A DNA stretch of 44,785 bases from an uncultured Patescibacteria group bacterium. GTDB taxonomy: Bacteria > Patescibacteriota > Minisyncoccia > Phycocordibacterales > UBA12088. The notes beneath the pieces are model-generated. The model did not search any database, had not been told where the DNA came from, and was given only the letters and a program-made list of their open reading frames with translations. The translations under genes and the position numbers were made by a program. Positions 7,765 through 15,765 of the stretch are shown piece after piece (position 1 is the stretch's first letter; the number at the start of each line of letters is the position of its first letter). The stretch covers positions 13,626 to 58,410 of the forward strand of contig CAMYLP010000002.1 in the NCBI GenBank assembly GCA_947259245.1, given 5' to 3'.

Positions 7765-8341
7765 CAGTGTCTGCGATCGCGTCACGTGCAACGTTGTTCA
7801 AGTAAGCACGACATGATGTATAGTCTGGCACGGTGCGGGCAACAAGGTCCCAGAAGCGGCCTCCATGATTCAACTCCTTAAGGTGACATAGTTCGTGCAC
7901 GAGGAGGTAGTCCTGCACGTGTGGCGGTAGATACACGATACGGTAGTCGAACGAGAGATTGCCCGCGCTACTGCAGCTGCCCCACCGGGTTCTGTTGCAG
8001 CGTATGGACACCCGATTATAGTGGAACCCGTAGTTGGTGTTCAACGCCTGTAATCGCAAGTGCACGAACATCCTCGCCCTCTCACGATAGTGCAGGTATC
8101 GTGCACGCTCCTTGTCAGTATCAACCACGTGTCGTGCATGACTCCACGCTGCTTCTAACCATTTCCGTTTACGACGCACGTACTGTTCAGCTTCACGTAT
8201 GCTGCTCCAGCGTGGAATGGTCAATCGCACACGACCATCCTCGTGCATTGTCAGTGTTAGTGATCGATGACCCCGACGCTTGCAAATCGTGTAGACACAC
8301 GTGCCTGACGGGAGCGCGACACTTCGTGTGTAGGTTGCCAT
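7724..8341 (-). CDS. YgjP-type zinc metallopeptidase (DUF45)
   Basis: 205 residues starting MATYTRSVAL. The zinc site is HELCH (H149, E150, H153) followed by H159 in ELNH. The flanking sequence TRWGSCSSAGNLSFDYRIVYLPP is the conserved block before the active site in the YgjP/DUF45 family, related to SprT and M48 peptidases. The protein is basic and soluble. A start 11 codons upstream is possible but family similarity does not reach it. The start lies 4 nt after the DUF2061 stop, so both genes are probably on one mRNA. Confidence 0.9.
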   Translation of the reverse strand: MATYTRSVALPSGTCVYTICKRRGHRSLTLTMHEDGRVRLTIPRWSSIREAEQYVRRKRKWLEAAWSHARHVVDTDKERARYLHYRERARMFVHLRLQALNTNYGFHYNRVSIRCNRTRWGSCSSAGNLSFDYRIVYLPPHVQDYLLVHELCHLKELNHGGRFWDLVARTVPDYTSCRAYLNNVARDAIADTATTGATALSQKER

Positions 8342-8345
8342 GGTA

Positions 8346-8555
8346 CTATCGAACCAGCACCTTGCCCCATGCAACTCTCTCCCACGCTCGCTCGTGCATG
8401 TAGTAGAAAGTCAGTTTTGCCAGTACCTCTAGTACACCAACCTCGGCCATGAGCATAAGGTCGCCGGTGAACGCGTAGACAAGTCCCATGGTGGTTACAC
8501 TTGCAACGATGCGCCATGTTACACCCTTCGTAACACTTCTTGTGTGTGAGTCCAT
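8346..8555 (-). CDS. DUF2061 membrane protein
   Basis: 69 residues starting MDSHTRSVTKGVTWRIVASVTTMGL. Two hydrophobic segments end in the signature EVGVLEVLAKLTFYYMHERAWERVAWG. The WRI block near the start and the YYxHERxW block near the end identify DUF2061, which has no assigned function. I prefer this ATG over one 30 nt upstream because TGC-TATACT ends 7 nt before it, a position that would place the upstream ATG ahead of the transcript. Confidence 0.85.
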   Translation of the reverse strand: MDSHTRSVTKGVTWRIVASVTTMGLVYAFTGDLMLMAEVGVLEVLAKLTFYYMHERAWERVAWGKVLVR

Positions 8556-8562
8556 AGAATGG

Positions 8563-8571
8563 AGTATAGCA
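8563..8571 (-). promoter_or_regulatory. Extended -10 giving a leaderless transcript (DUF2061 gene)
   Basis: Minus-strand TGC-TATACT ends 7 nt before the ATG at 8555, so transcription would start at or one base from the A of the start codon. Confidence 0.55.
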
Positions 8572-8590
8572 CCAGGAGACAGCATTTCCT

Positions 8591-9868
8591 TTACTTCTTT
8601 CCACGCCTCGTACGAACAGCTTTCGCTCGGCCCGTCTTGTGGTCAAGCAGTGTCTCTTGGTGCGGGGAGATGATGTGACGCGGCTCGACACGCTCTATGG
8701 GGACCTCCCTTTCAAATGCGGCAAAGTAGCGAAGACGACCCGCTTGCGTGGTCAGTGGGTGTACTCGGAGGTATGCGCCATAAAACTCTCCTGTTTTTTT
8801 TCTGTTCAGCAGATACCCTGAATATACTTGCTTCTCTTGTTTAACTTGTCTCCACAAATCCTGATAAAAATCAGGTGTCATATTACCACCCCAGAGGTCG
8901 GGCCCTCCATGACGCTTACCCAACATTTCTTCGAGCGGGAATCCGGTCATCTCCACAGCGGCACGATTTGCATAGATAATAAGACCATTCGAGTCAGTAA
9001 TCACTACGTGGTCTGCGAAGTGGTCGAGTGCAAACTTGAGTCGCCCCAACTCCTCTTTTTGTTTGCGAAGCTTGTTGTGCGCTTCTTTCATGTCGGTGAT
9101 GTCAAAACAACTTCCCGTGTAGCCCTCAAAGACAGCATCTTCCGCAAATCGTGGTACTGCGAGCTCGCGTATCCACCGATACTCTCCACGGCGGTTGCGT
9201 AAGCGATACTCGTGCTCATATGGGCGCAGTTCACGTGCATGTTGTGAGAAGGCATCGCTGTATCGCGATTTGTCTCGACCATGCAAACCAGCCATCCATC
9301 CGAGACCATACTCATCACGCAGTCCTCTCCCCGTATAGTGCAACCATGTACTGTTGAAGTAGATACGCCGTCCTTGCATATCTGATAGCCACATCAATGC
9401 CTTAGGCGAGTGTGTCATCGAAAAAAGACGCTTTTGTTGTTCATGTTCGTGCTCCTCTGACAATTTTCGACGACTGATATCCCGGGAAATACACACCACC
9501 TCTTCCTCGGGTGTACCATGTTGAACAACGTTACTCCGGGTCTCGACCCAAATATGATTGCCACGTTTAGTGCGCATACGATAGGTGATGGTGTGCGACG
9601 CATTTGGTTTCTGTAGCACATGCGAGAGACCAGACTGCACAGTGTGTTTGTCATCTTCATGCACGAACTCAAGTGGCTTGTGGCCCGCGAGCTCGTCGGG
9701 TTCATACCCTAGCATCTGCCTGCTTGAAGGAGACACGTATACATACACACCATTTCGCTTGTGTGTGGTAATGAGATCCGCGCACGACTCAATAAGGAAT
9801 CGCCATCTCGCTTCTTGTGCGCGAGGTGTGTCGGCTTGCGAGTCGGCACGCCTTGGCATTACCTCCAT
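8591..9868 (-). CDS. Triple-PAS protein without an output domain
   Basis: About 425 residues. Three PAS modules are visible: one with LITTHKRNGVYVYVSPSSRQMLGY and a PAC tail (WVETRS...CISRDISRRK); a second from MTHSPKALMWLSDMQGRR to GSCFDITDMKEA; and a third after a short coiled coil (KLRKQKEELGRLKFALDHF) with VVITDSNGLIIYANRAAVEMTGF. The end is a basic tail (KAVRTRRGKK). No histidine kinase, GGDEF, EAL, HTH or STAS domain and no membrane segment is present, so signal output must go through a partner or the tail. The start could be either of two ATGs nine bases apart. The stop lies 35 nt before the DUF2061 start. Confidence 0.9.
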   Translation of the reverse strand: MEVMPRRADSQADTPRAQEARWRFLIESCADLITTHKRNGVYVYVSPSSRQMLGYEPDELAGHKPLEFVHEDDKHTVQSGLSHVLQKPNASHTITYRMRTKRGNHIWVETRSNVVQHGTPEEEVVCISRDISRRKLSEEHEHEQQKRLFSMTHSPKALMWLSDMQGRRIYFNSTWLHYTGRGLRDEYGLGWMAGLHGRDKSRYSDAFSQHARELRPYEHEYRLRNRRGEYRWIRELAVPRFAEDAVFEGYTGSCFDITDMKEAHNKLRKQKEELGRLKFALDHFADHVVITDSNGLIIYANRAAVEMTGFPLEEMLGKRHGGPDLWGGNMTPDFYQDLWRQVKQEKQVYSGYLLNRKKTGEFYGAYLRVHPLTTQAGRLRYFAAFEREVPIERVEPRHIISPHQETLLDHKTGRAKAVRTRRGKK

Positions 9869-10021
9869 TGTCCAGTAAATATGAGATTCGCGCAACTATG
9901 AGCACTTTTCGTGTACCAGTTCGTGCAAGAACATACTATCTCAACCTGCTACAGGACATGTGCCGTACCTTTCTCATGGGCTCAATGTGGGGTGTGAAGA
10001 CGTGCGGCCGAACACGAAAAG

Positions 10022-10050
10022 TTGACAGACAACTAGTGAAGTTGTATAAT
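10022..10050 (+). promoter_or_regulatory. Perfect consensus sigma-70 promoter
   Basis: TTGACA at 10022-10027 and TATAAT at 10045-10050 are separated by exactly 17 bp, so both hexamers and the spacer match the consensus. It faces the zinc-finger-like gene at 10110 and would give a leader of about 53 nt ending in a GGAGGAGG ribosome binding site. Confidence 0.88.
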
Positions 10051-10109
10051 ACCACGTAGCGAATTATGTCAATCCATGCATACATGAAGATGCATGGGAG
10101 GAGGTAATC

Positions 10110-10316
10110 ATGTGCCACGTCAGGACATTTGGAATACACTGTCACCGGATCGGATGTGGTCAAGAAGTCCCCGTTACAAACTATGTAGTAATGCCGGGAA
10201 CGGATGGCAAACTACACTCATACCACAGGTCCTGCTGTCTCGCAGAGTTGAGGGAACGAGCGGTGAAACATCCCCTACCCGGCTATAGCAACCTTCCACG
10301 TACGTTCGTGTTCTAA
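10110..10316 (+). CDS. Small zinc-finger-like protein, strongly expressed cassette
   Basis: 68 residues starting MCHVRTFGIHCHRIGCGQEV. It is rich in possible metal ligands: C11-x4-C16, then H36, H39-x2-C42 and C43. This order resembles a short treble-clef or PARP/LIM-like finger with a loop of about 22 residues between the ligand pairs. It has its own perfect promoter, a GGAGGAGG Shine-Dalgarno sequence 6 nt before the ATG, and a terminator that begins at its stop codon. No family is recognised, and zinc binding is inferred from the spacing only. The gene is likely one of the most strongly expressed in the window. Confidence 0.75.
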   Translation: MCHVRTFGIHCHRIGCGQEVPVTNYVVMPGTDGKLHSYHRSCCLAELRERAVKHPLPGYSNLPRTFVF

Positions 10317-10360
10317 GCCCCCGTCGAGTTCGCAGCTGTTCGGAAAGCTGATGGGGGCTT
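10315..10360 (+). terminator. Rho-independent terminator of the zinc-finger-like gene
   Basis: Outer stem AAGCCCCC (10315-10322) / GGGGGCTT (10353-10360), with an inner CAGCT / AGCTG stem. It overlaps the TAA of the gene. The T-run after it is short (TTTCCC). Confidence 0.7.
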
Positions 10361-10387
10361 TCCCGCACACTGCACATCAACCAAGTA

Positions 10388-10408
10388 CCAGCTGCTGCTG
10401 GATTTTTT
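10388..10408 (+). terminator. Second hairpin with a T-run
   Basis: CCAGC-TGCT-GCTGG followed by ATTTTTTATT. It lies 28 nt after the first terminator and probably backs it up. The remaining stretch to 10540 holds no gene I can support; one isolated TTGACA at 10443 has no good -10. Confidence 0.55.
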
Positions 10409-10543
10409 ATTACGTTGAGCAGATGCTTCCCAACGAGTAAAATTGACACGTGTTGGATCATGATGAGTAGTACGACCTTACGTTGACCATGCGCGCATCG
10501 ATGCATGATGTCTCCCTTGGTGACGGTGAGAGCGTGCTACACT

Positions 10544-10552
10544 TGGTATACT
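10544..10552 (+). promoter_or_regulatory. Extended -10 giving a leaderless transcript
   Basis: TGG-TATACT ends 6 nt before the ATG at 10559, with no Shine-Dalgarno sequence. Confidence 0.5.
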
Positions 10553-10558
10553 CATCCA

Positions 10559-10924
10559 ATGGAACATCCTCCGCACAATGAAAATGCGCCGCTCGACCTT
10601 GAAAAGGAAGTCTACGCTGGGCTGTCGGCTACATGGTTCAAGACCGTTCAGGAGATACTTCCGGGACACTTACGCGACCTACCGAAAGCAAAACTCACGG
10701 AAGAGGAGCTGCAGTTATACAATGATGCATATACCGTACTCGGCAATATGGTGAAAGAAAAAAACGTGGAGGTATCGTTTCGTGAAGAGGAAACTCCGGT
10801 GTCAGGAGACGGCACTTCTCATACGACCCTACGCCGTCCACAGTTCAAACTAAAGACAGAAAGAGGCAAGAAGGAGGACACTCCTCGTCAGATACACACA
10901 CCTAGTACCGATACTCCAACTTAA
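10559..10924 (+). CDS. Hydrophilic protein of unknown function
   Basis: 121 residues starting MEHPPHNENAPLDLEKEVYAG. The first two thirds are predicted helical (LSATWFKTVQEILPGHLRDLPKAKLTEEELQLYNDAYTVLGNMVKEK). The last third is low-complexity, rich in Lys, Glu, Thr and Pro, and likely disordered. It has no membrane segment, signal peptide or known domain. The upstream in-frame ATGs at 10505 and 10508 were rejected because the -10 element ends 6 nt before the chosen ATG. It converges on typA, leaving 18 nt between the stops. Confidence 0.7.
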   Translation: MEHPPHNENAPLDLEKEVYAGLSATWFKTVQEILPGHLRDLPKAKLTEEELQLYNDAYTVLGNMVKEKNVEVSFREEETPVSGDGTSHTTLRRPQFKLKTERGKKEDTPRQIHTPSTDTPT

Positions 10925-10942
10925 AACGGTGCGCTCCCATTG

Positions 10943-12748
10943 TCACTTCCTTCGCGAACGTGAGCGTTCTACTTCCGTGAGGTGCTGTTTGCGGAGCCGA
11001 ACCGACGTGGGGGTGACTTCCAGATACTCATCGTCATGCATTATCTCGAGTCCCGACTCTATGGTGAGTAGTTTTGGAGGTACCAGCTTGATGGCTTCGT
11101 CAGAAGCTTTGGAACGTACGTTCGTGAGGTTTTTGCCCTTCGTCGGGTTGACCACCATTTCATCACCACGGCTCGTGCCGCCGATGACCTGTCCTTCATA
11201 GACGTCGACGTTCTCCTTGATGTACAGCGTGCCACGTGTCTGGAGGTTGTCGAGCGCGTAAGCGAGTACTTTTCCGGTCACCGCAGATATCATAGAGCCG
11301 CTTTCATGTTTTTCTATGTCACCGACGTGTGGGCGGTAGCCAATAACGCGCGTTGCGAGTACACCTTCACCCTTCGTGTCAATGACGAACTGATTACGGT
11401 AGCCAAAGAGACCTCGCGTTGGACACGTAAAGAGGAGACGCACGTGCCCGTCACTTGGCACCATCTCAACCATACGCGCGCCGCGCTTTCCCAGTTTTTC
11501 TATGATAGCGCCCTGGTGTTCTAGGGGCGCATCGATGGTGACCTCCTCAAACGGTTCGTGCTCCACACCATCAATAGTTTTCAGTATGACGTTTGGCTGA
11601 CTCACCTGAACCTCATACCCTTCCCTACGCATGTTCTCAAGCAGTATGGCTATGTGCAGCTCACCGCGCCCCCGTACTGTGAACCGTTCACCACCTCCGG
11701 TGTGAAAGTCGACACGCAAGCCTACGTTCACCTCAAGCTCCCGCTCAAGGCGTGCTCGGAGTTGGCGGCTCGTCACGTACTTGCCCTCGCGTCCTGCAAA
11801 CGGAGAGTCATTTACCAAAAACGAGAGCTCTATCGTAGGTTCATCGACGGAAATGAGTGGCAGCAACTCTGCGTCTGGCTCCCCTGACAATGTCTCACCA
11901 ATGTATATGTCCGGGAGTCCTGCCACAATTGCGATGTCGCCTGCTTGTACCGTCACTGCGTCCTGTCGTGAGAGACCATGAAAAGTAAAAAGCTTCGTTA
12001 CCTTACCACGGTGTGCAGTGTCAGCACTTCGCGCATACACGGTATCACCCACAGTAAGCGAGCCATTGTACACCCGTACAATACCGAGCCGCCCGAGGTA
12101 GTTGTCGTACGCCAGATTGAAAGGCTGCGCACGTAGCGGTGCGTTGGCGCTTCCTCGTGTTGGCTCTATGTGCTCGAGGATGAGATCGAGCAGTGGAGTG
12201 AGGTCACTGCTTGCATCCTCCAATGAGCGTTTCGCAACACCGTCTCTCCCTATAGCAAGGATGGTTGGAAAGTCGAGTTGTTCGTTTGACGCGCCAAGTT
12301 CCGCGAAGAGATCGAAGACCTTGTCGTGTGTACGGTCAATGTTTGCAGCGGGCTTATCGATCTTGTTGATAACCACAATTGGCCGGAGACCAAGCTCTAA
12401 AGACTTTTTCAGTACAAAGCGCGTCTGTGGCATGGGACCCTCCTGCGCGTCGACCACGAGCAGTACGGAATCAATGCTACGTAACACTCGCTCCACCTCG
12501 CTTCCGAAATCGGCGTGGCCAGGTGTGTCTACGATGTTGATTTTAGTGCCCTTGTACATGCAGGCAGCATTCTTGCTGTATATGGTGATGCCGCGTTCTC
12601 GTTCGATCGCGTTCGAGTCCATCGAGGTACCAACCTCGATCGCTCCTGTTTGTTGAAGAAGTGCGTCTGTGAGCGTAGTCTTACCGTGGTCGACATGCGC
12701 TATGATCGCAATATTTCGAACATCCATCGTAGGATTCTTCTCATTCAT
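10943..12748 (-). CDS. typA: GTPase TypA/BipA
   Basis: 601 residues, the normal length. It is a ribosome-associated translational GTPase of the EF-G family, involved in ribosome assembly and stress growth. G1 is AHVDHGKTT (17-25), the switch I region has ERERGITI, G3 is DTPGHADFG and G4 is NKIDK. The C-terminal part has the EF-G-like domains and the TypA-specific block GGTSRGDEMVVNPTKGKNLTNVRSK near the end. The final tail is basic. TGG-TATAAC ends 7 nt before the ATG, so the mRNA is probably leaderless. Confidence 0.98.
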   Translation of the reverse strand: MNEKNPTMDVRNIAIIAHVDHGKTTLTDALLQQTGAIEVGTSMDSNAIERERGITIYSKNAACMYKGTKINIVDTPGHADFGSEVERVLRSIDSVLLVVDAQEGPMPQTRFVLKKSLELGLRPIVVINKIDKPAANIDRTHDKVFDLFAELGASNEQLDFPTILAIGRDGVAKRSLEDASSDLTPLLDLILEHIEPTRGSANAPLRAQPFNLAYDNYLGRLGIVRVYNGSLTVGDTVYARSADTAHRGKVTKLFTFHGLSRQDAVTVQAGDIAIVAGLPDIYIGETLSGEPDAELLPLISVDEPTIELSFLVNDSPFAGREGKYVTSRQLRARLERELEVNVGLRVDFHTGGGERFTVRGRGELHIAILLENMRREGYEVQVSQPNVILKTIDGVEHEPFEEVTIDAPLEHQGAIIEKLGKRGARMVEMVPSDGHVRLLFTCPTRGLFGYRNQFVIDTKGEGVLATRVIGYRPHVGDIEKHESGSMISAVTGKVLAYALDNLQTRGTLYIKENVDVYEGQVIGGTSRGDEMVVNPTKGKNLTNVRSKASDEAIKLVPPKLLTIESGLEIMHDDEYLEVTPTSVRLRKQHLTEVERSRSRRK

Positions 12749-12755
12749 GCATGAC

Positions 12756-12764
12756 GTTATACCA
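12756..12764 (-). promoter_or_regulatory. Extended -10 giving a leaderless transcript (typA)
   Basis: Minus-strand TGG-TATAAC ends 7 nt before the ATG at 12748. The 97 nt between here and the trkH stop hold nothing else I recognise. Confidence 0.5.
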
Positions 12765-12861
12765 CGTATTCGTTCGCTCGGACATACAAAACCTCACACG
12801 TATACCGTACGGAAAACATGTAGTGTACATGAGCAGCAGTGAACGTATCCCGCGTACAGTA

Positions 12862-14307
12862 TCAATACCTGCGCCAGAAGTACGGTGTCAGCAGGATAAG
12901 CACCGTAAAGAGCTCAAGACGCCCTACTATCATGAGTGACGAAAGAAAGTACTTAACACCGCCATGCAAGTGTGCGTACGTCTGAGACGGGCCGACATCG
13001 CCTATGCCTGGACCGATGTTGCCGAGCGTAGCTGCAGCAGCTCCCACCGCAGTCTGCATATCTAAGCCGGAGAGCAGCAAAATGAACACGCTTACTACAA
13101 ATATGAGGATGAACATGACAAAGAAAGCACTCACTCTGTAGAGCGTTGCCTCGGGGATGCTGATGTTGTTGAACCGCAGCGGCAGGATCGCATCACGGTG
13201 TATGTGTTTTCTGAATTCAAGGAGCGTACCTTTTATGAGGAGTACGTACCGTACGATTTTTATGCTGCCAGTGGTGGAGCCGCTCATGCCTCCCACAAAC
13301 ATAAGTGCAACAAGCAAGAATATGAGCGGAGGTGCCCATTGTGTGTAATCGGTGCTCACAAAACCTGTGGCGGTAGCGATTGAGACAACCTGGAACGTGC
13401 CATGGCGCACCGCGTCTGCAAGTGTGCTTCCCTGCAAGAAGAGGTAGAGCGCCGCGAGAAAGCTGCTCACCACCAGAACAGTTATGTATGCCTTGAATTC
13501 ATCATTCTGCCAAAAAGAACGCAGTCGTCCGGTAAGACCAGCGTAGAGTAGAGCATAGTTGGTCGCAGTCAGGAACATAAAGAGTATCACTACGTACTGT
13601 ACGAACGGCGAGAATGCGCCGATACTCGTCTGTCGTGTAGAGAAACCACCGCTCGCCATTGTCGTGAATGCATGTGCAACTGCGTCAAAGATGCCGAGAC
13701 CTCCGACCAAGAGTAGTAGAAACGCAAGTACGGTCAGACTAGAGTATACGATCCACATGATAAGTGCAGTTTCCTTAACACGTGGCCTCAACCGGTCGAT
13801 CATGACGCCGGGTGATTCTGCGTTAAAGAGCTGCATACCCCCAACACCGAGCAGCGGAATGATCGCGATCATGAGCACAACTATACCCATACCACCTATC
13901 CACTGTGTGAGACTTCGCCAGAGCAGTATGCTTTGTGTCTGTGCTTCAATATCAGTTAAGACGGTAGCTCCTGTGGTCGTAAAACCAGACACAGTTTCAA
14001 AGAACGCATCAGTGTATGTTTGCACCGTACCGGTCAAAACGTACGGTACCGCTCCAAACAGCGAGACCAGTATCCATCCAAGCACAACCACCAAGAAGAT
14101 ATCACGGCGTTTGAGGCGACGCTCCGTTCTGTTTGGCAACCACAACAGGAGACCCACGCTCGCAGTTGCTATCATTGTCGTCAGATATGCAAGATACTGA
14201 CCATCCTGCTGTACGAGTGATACCACCAGTGGGACACAAAAGAAGAGGGACTCGGATATCAAAATGAGACCGAGGATGTATAAGATCGAACGAGGGTGAA
14301 GAGCCAT
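12862..14307 (-). CDS. trkH: Trk-type potassium uptake protein, membrane subunit
   Basis: 481 residues with repeated membrane-pore-membrane units. Selectivity-filter-type loops are recognisable as SGFTTTGATVL, ASGGFSTRQ, ATATGFVSTDY and TLGNIGPGIG, giving four pore loops with the expected glycines. The conserved GGMSGSTTGSIKIVR segment precedes a cytoplasmic loop. It takes up K+ across the inner membrane together with the TrkA subunit. The start is 1 nt after the TAG of trkA, indicating translational coupling. A longer frame starting inside trkA was rejected. Confidence 0.96.
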   Translation of the reverse strand: MALHPRSILYILGLILISESLFFCVPLVVSLVQQDGQYLAYLTTMIATASVGLLLWLPNRTERRLKRRDIFLVVVLGWILVSLFGAVPYVLTGTVQTYTDAFFETVSGFTTTGATVLTDIEAQTQSILLWRSLTQWIGGMGIVVLMIAIIPLLGVGGMQLFNAESPGVMIDRLRPRVKETALIMWIVYSSLTVLAFLLLLVGGLGIFDAVAHAFTTMASGGFSTRQTSIGAFSPFVQYVVILFMFLTATNYALLYAGLTGRLRSFWQNDEFKAYITVLVVSSFLAALYLFLQGSTLADAVRHGTFQVVSIATATGFVSTDYTQWAPPLIFLLVALMFVGGMSGSTTGSIKIVRYVLLIKGTLLEFRKHIHRDAILPLRFNNISIPEATLYRVSAFFVMFILIFVVSVFILLLSGLDMQTAVGAAAATLGNIGPGIGDVGPSQTYAHLHGGVKYFLSSLMIVGRLELFTVLILLTPYFWRRY

Positions 14308-14308
14308 A

Positions 14309-15655
14309 CTACAGGAGCCGCTGAAACTCTTCACGGCATGAGTCATGGCACGCTGCTACGACTGTATCGCCCGGCAAGAACACTAACGTATCGTCGATGG
14401 GTAAGGGCTTATTGTGCCGTAAGACGCCACCTAGTATCACACGAGATTGGCGCAGCAGTTCAAGCTTTGACGCTTCCCGTTCCGCGAGGAGAGATGATTC
14501 ACGTACAACAAACTCCATAGTCTCCATGTGGAGACCAGGGATGGTGGCGACAGAGATGACGTTTCCACGCTTCACGTGCCGCACGATATAGTCGGCTGCG
14601 AGCATCTTCTTGTTAATAAGTTTGTCGACGCCAAATTCATGCGTCAGGTTCAGGTAATGTACATCTTTCACCAAAGCCACTGTGTGGGGTACAGCATGAC
14701 GTTTTGCAATAAGGCAGGTCACCATATTAAATTCCGGATCACCCGTAGCTGCCACGAGCGCGTCCATATCCTCAATGTCGTGCTCTTCCAGAAATCCAGG
14801 CTCTTGCGCGCTCCCGTGAAGAACGAGGACACCCGGCAACCATTCGGCGAGCTCTTCGGCATAGTCACGCCGAGCATCAACCAGTGTGACCTGATACTTC
14901 CGTTTCTGTAGACGTCGAGCGGTCTCTATTCCCGCACGGGTGCCGCCCAAGATGAGTGCTCTGCGCACGCGTCGTTCGCTTCCATGTGCGAGTCGAGACA
15001 GTGCTGCAACACCGCTCCGTGTAGCAACAAAATAGACCAGATCATGACGCTCAAGCGTAAGTTCATCAGCGACGATGTGGGTCTTTTCCCCACGCACCAA
15101 TGCGATGGGTCGATACTCCTGAGGAGTAGTATTGCTCTCGAGTTCACGAAGGGAGCGCCCGATCAATTTGTCACCCTGCTCAACAGCTATACCAACAACA
15201 GAAAATCGTCCCTCAGTAAAACTAACAATGTCAGTAAAGACACGTTTCTCCAGCAGCATCTCGATCTCAGATGCGGCAAGTGTGTCTGGGGAAATTATGT
15301 CGTCAATACCCAACTCGTGGAAACGGAATACGTCGTCATGCTGCATCAACTTACTGTGACGAATGCGCGCCACAACGCGACGTGCGCCCATACGCTTTGC
15401 AAGTATTGCTGCCATGAGGTTGAGCTCTTCTGATTGTGTAGCAGCCACAAAAAGATCTGCACGCTCTATACGTACGAAGCTCAGGTTGTCATACGAAAGC
15501 ACACTGCCCTTCTTCACGACAATGTCGTACTTGCTCAACAACGTATCAAGTCGCTCCTGGTAAGTGTCCACGACAGCTATTTCATGGTTCTCTTCAGTGA
15601 GTTTGTCGACCAGGTACGTTCCAAGGTCCCCTGCTCCTGCAACCACTATACGCAT
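14309..15655 (-). CDS. trkA: Trk potassium uptake regulatory subunit
   Basis: 448 residues made of two tandem halves, each an RCK (TrkA-N) Rossmann domain plus a TrkA-C domain. The first nucleotide-binding motif is VVAGAGDLGTYL at the N-terminus; the second is LILGGTRAGIETARRL near residue 230. It gates the TrkH channel in the cytoplasm in response to NAD(H) and adenine nucleotides. It is the first gene of the trkA-trkH pair and has a promoter with recognisable -35 and -10 just before the start, leaving a leader of only a few bases. Confidence 0.96.
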   Translation of the reverse strand: MRIVVAGAGDLGTYLVDKLTEENHEIAVVDTYQERLDTLLSKYDIVVKKGSVLSYDNLSFVRIERADLFVAATQSEELNLMAAILAKRMGARRVVARIRHSKLMQHDDVFRFHELGIDDIISPDTLAASEIEMLLEKRVFTDIVSFTEGRFSVVGIAVEQGDKLIGRSLRELESNTTPQEYRPIALVRGEKTHIVADELTLERHDLVYFVATRSGVAALSRLAHGSERRVRRALILGGTRAGIETARRLQKRKYQVTLVDARRDYAEELAEWLPGVLVLHGSAQEPGFLEEHDIEDMDALVAATGDPEFNMVTCLIAKRHAVPHTVALVKDVHYLNLTHEFGVDKLINKKMLAADYIVRHVKRGNVISVATIPGLHMETMEFVVRESSLLAEREASKLELLRQSRVILGGVLRHNKPLPIDDTLVFLPGDTVVAACHDSCREEFQRLL

Positions 15656-15665
15656 AGGTACTAAA

Positions 15666-15693
15666 AGTATAGCGCGTCAACGTTCTCTCACAA
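15666..15693 (-). promoter_or_regulatory. Promoter of trkA-trkH
   Basis: On the minus strand TTGTGA (15693-15688), a 16-bp spacer and TATACT (15671-15666) end 10 nt before the ATG at 15655. The leader would be about 4 nt. Confidence 0.55.
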
Positions 15694-15747
15694 TATACGG
15701 CAGTGTGCAACGGTGCATAAATGTAAACAAGACGTTCGGGATCTTTA

Positions 15748-15756
15748 TGCTAAGAT
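15748..15756 (+). promoter_or_regulatory. Extended -10 giving a leaderless transcript (CapA-like gene)
   Basis: TGC-TAAGAT ends 9 nt before the ATG at 15766. Confidence 0.45.
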
Positions 15757-15765
15757 ACTTGCACT

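Noticed and set aside
9936-10163. Minus-strand frame over the promoter of the zinc-finger-like gene
   Set aside because: It overlaps a perfect promoter and the start of a better supported gene; no start signal of its own.
10443-10471. TTGACA followed by a possible -10
   Set aside because: At 17 bp the hexamer is AGTAGT and other spacings are worse; the extended -10 at 10544 explains the next gene better.
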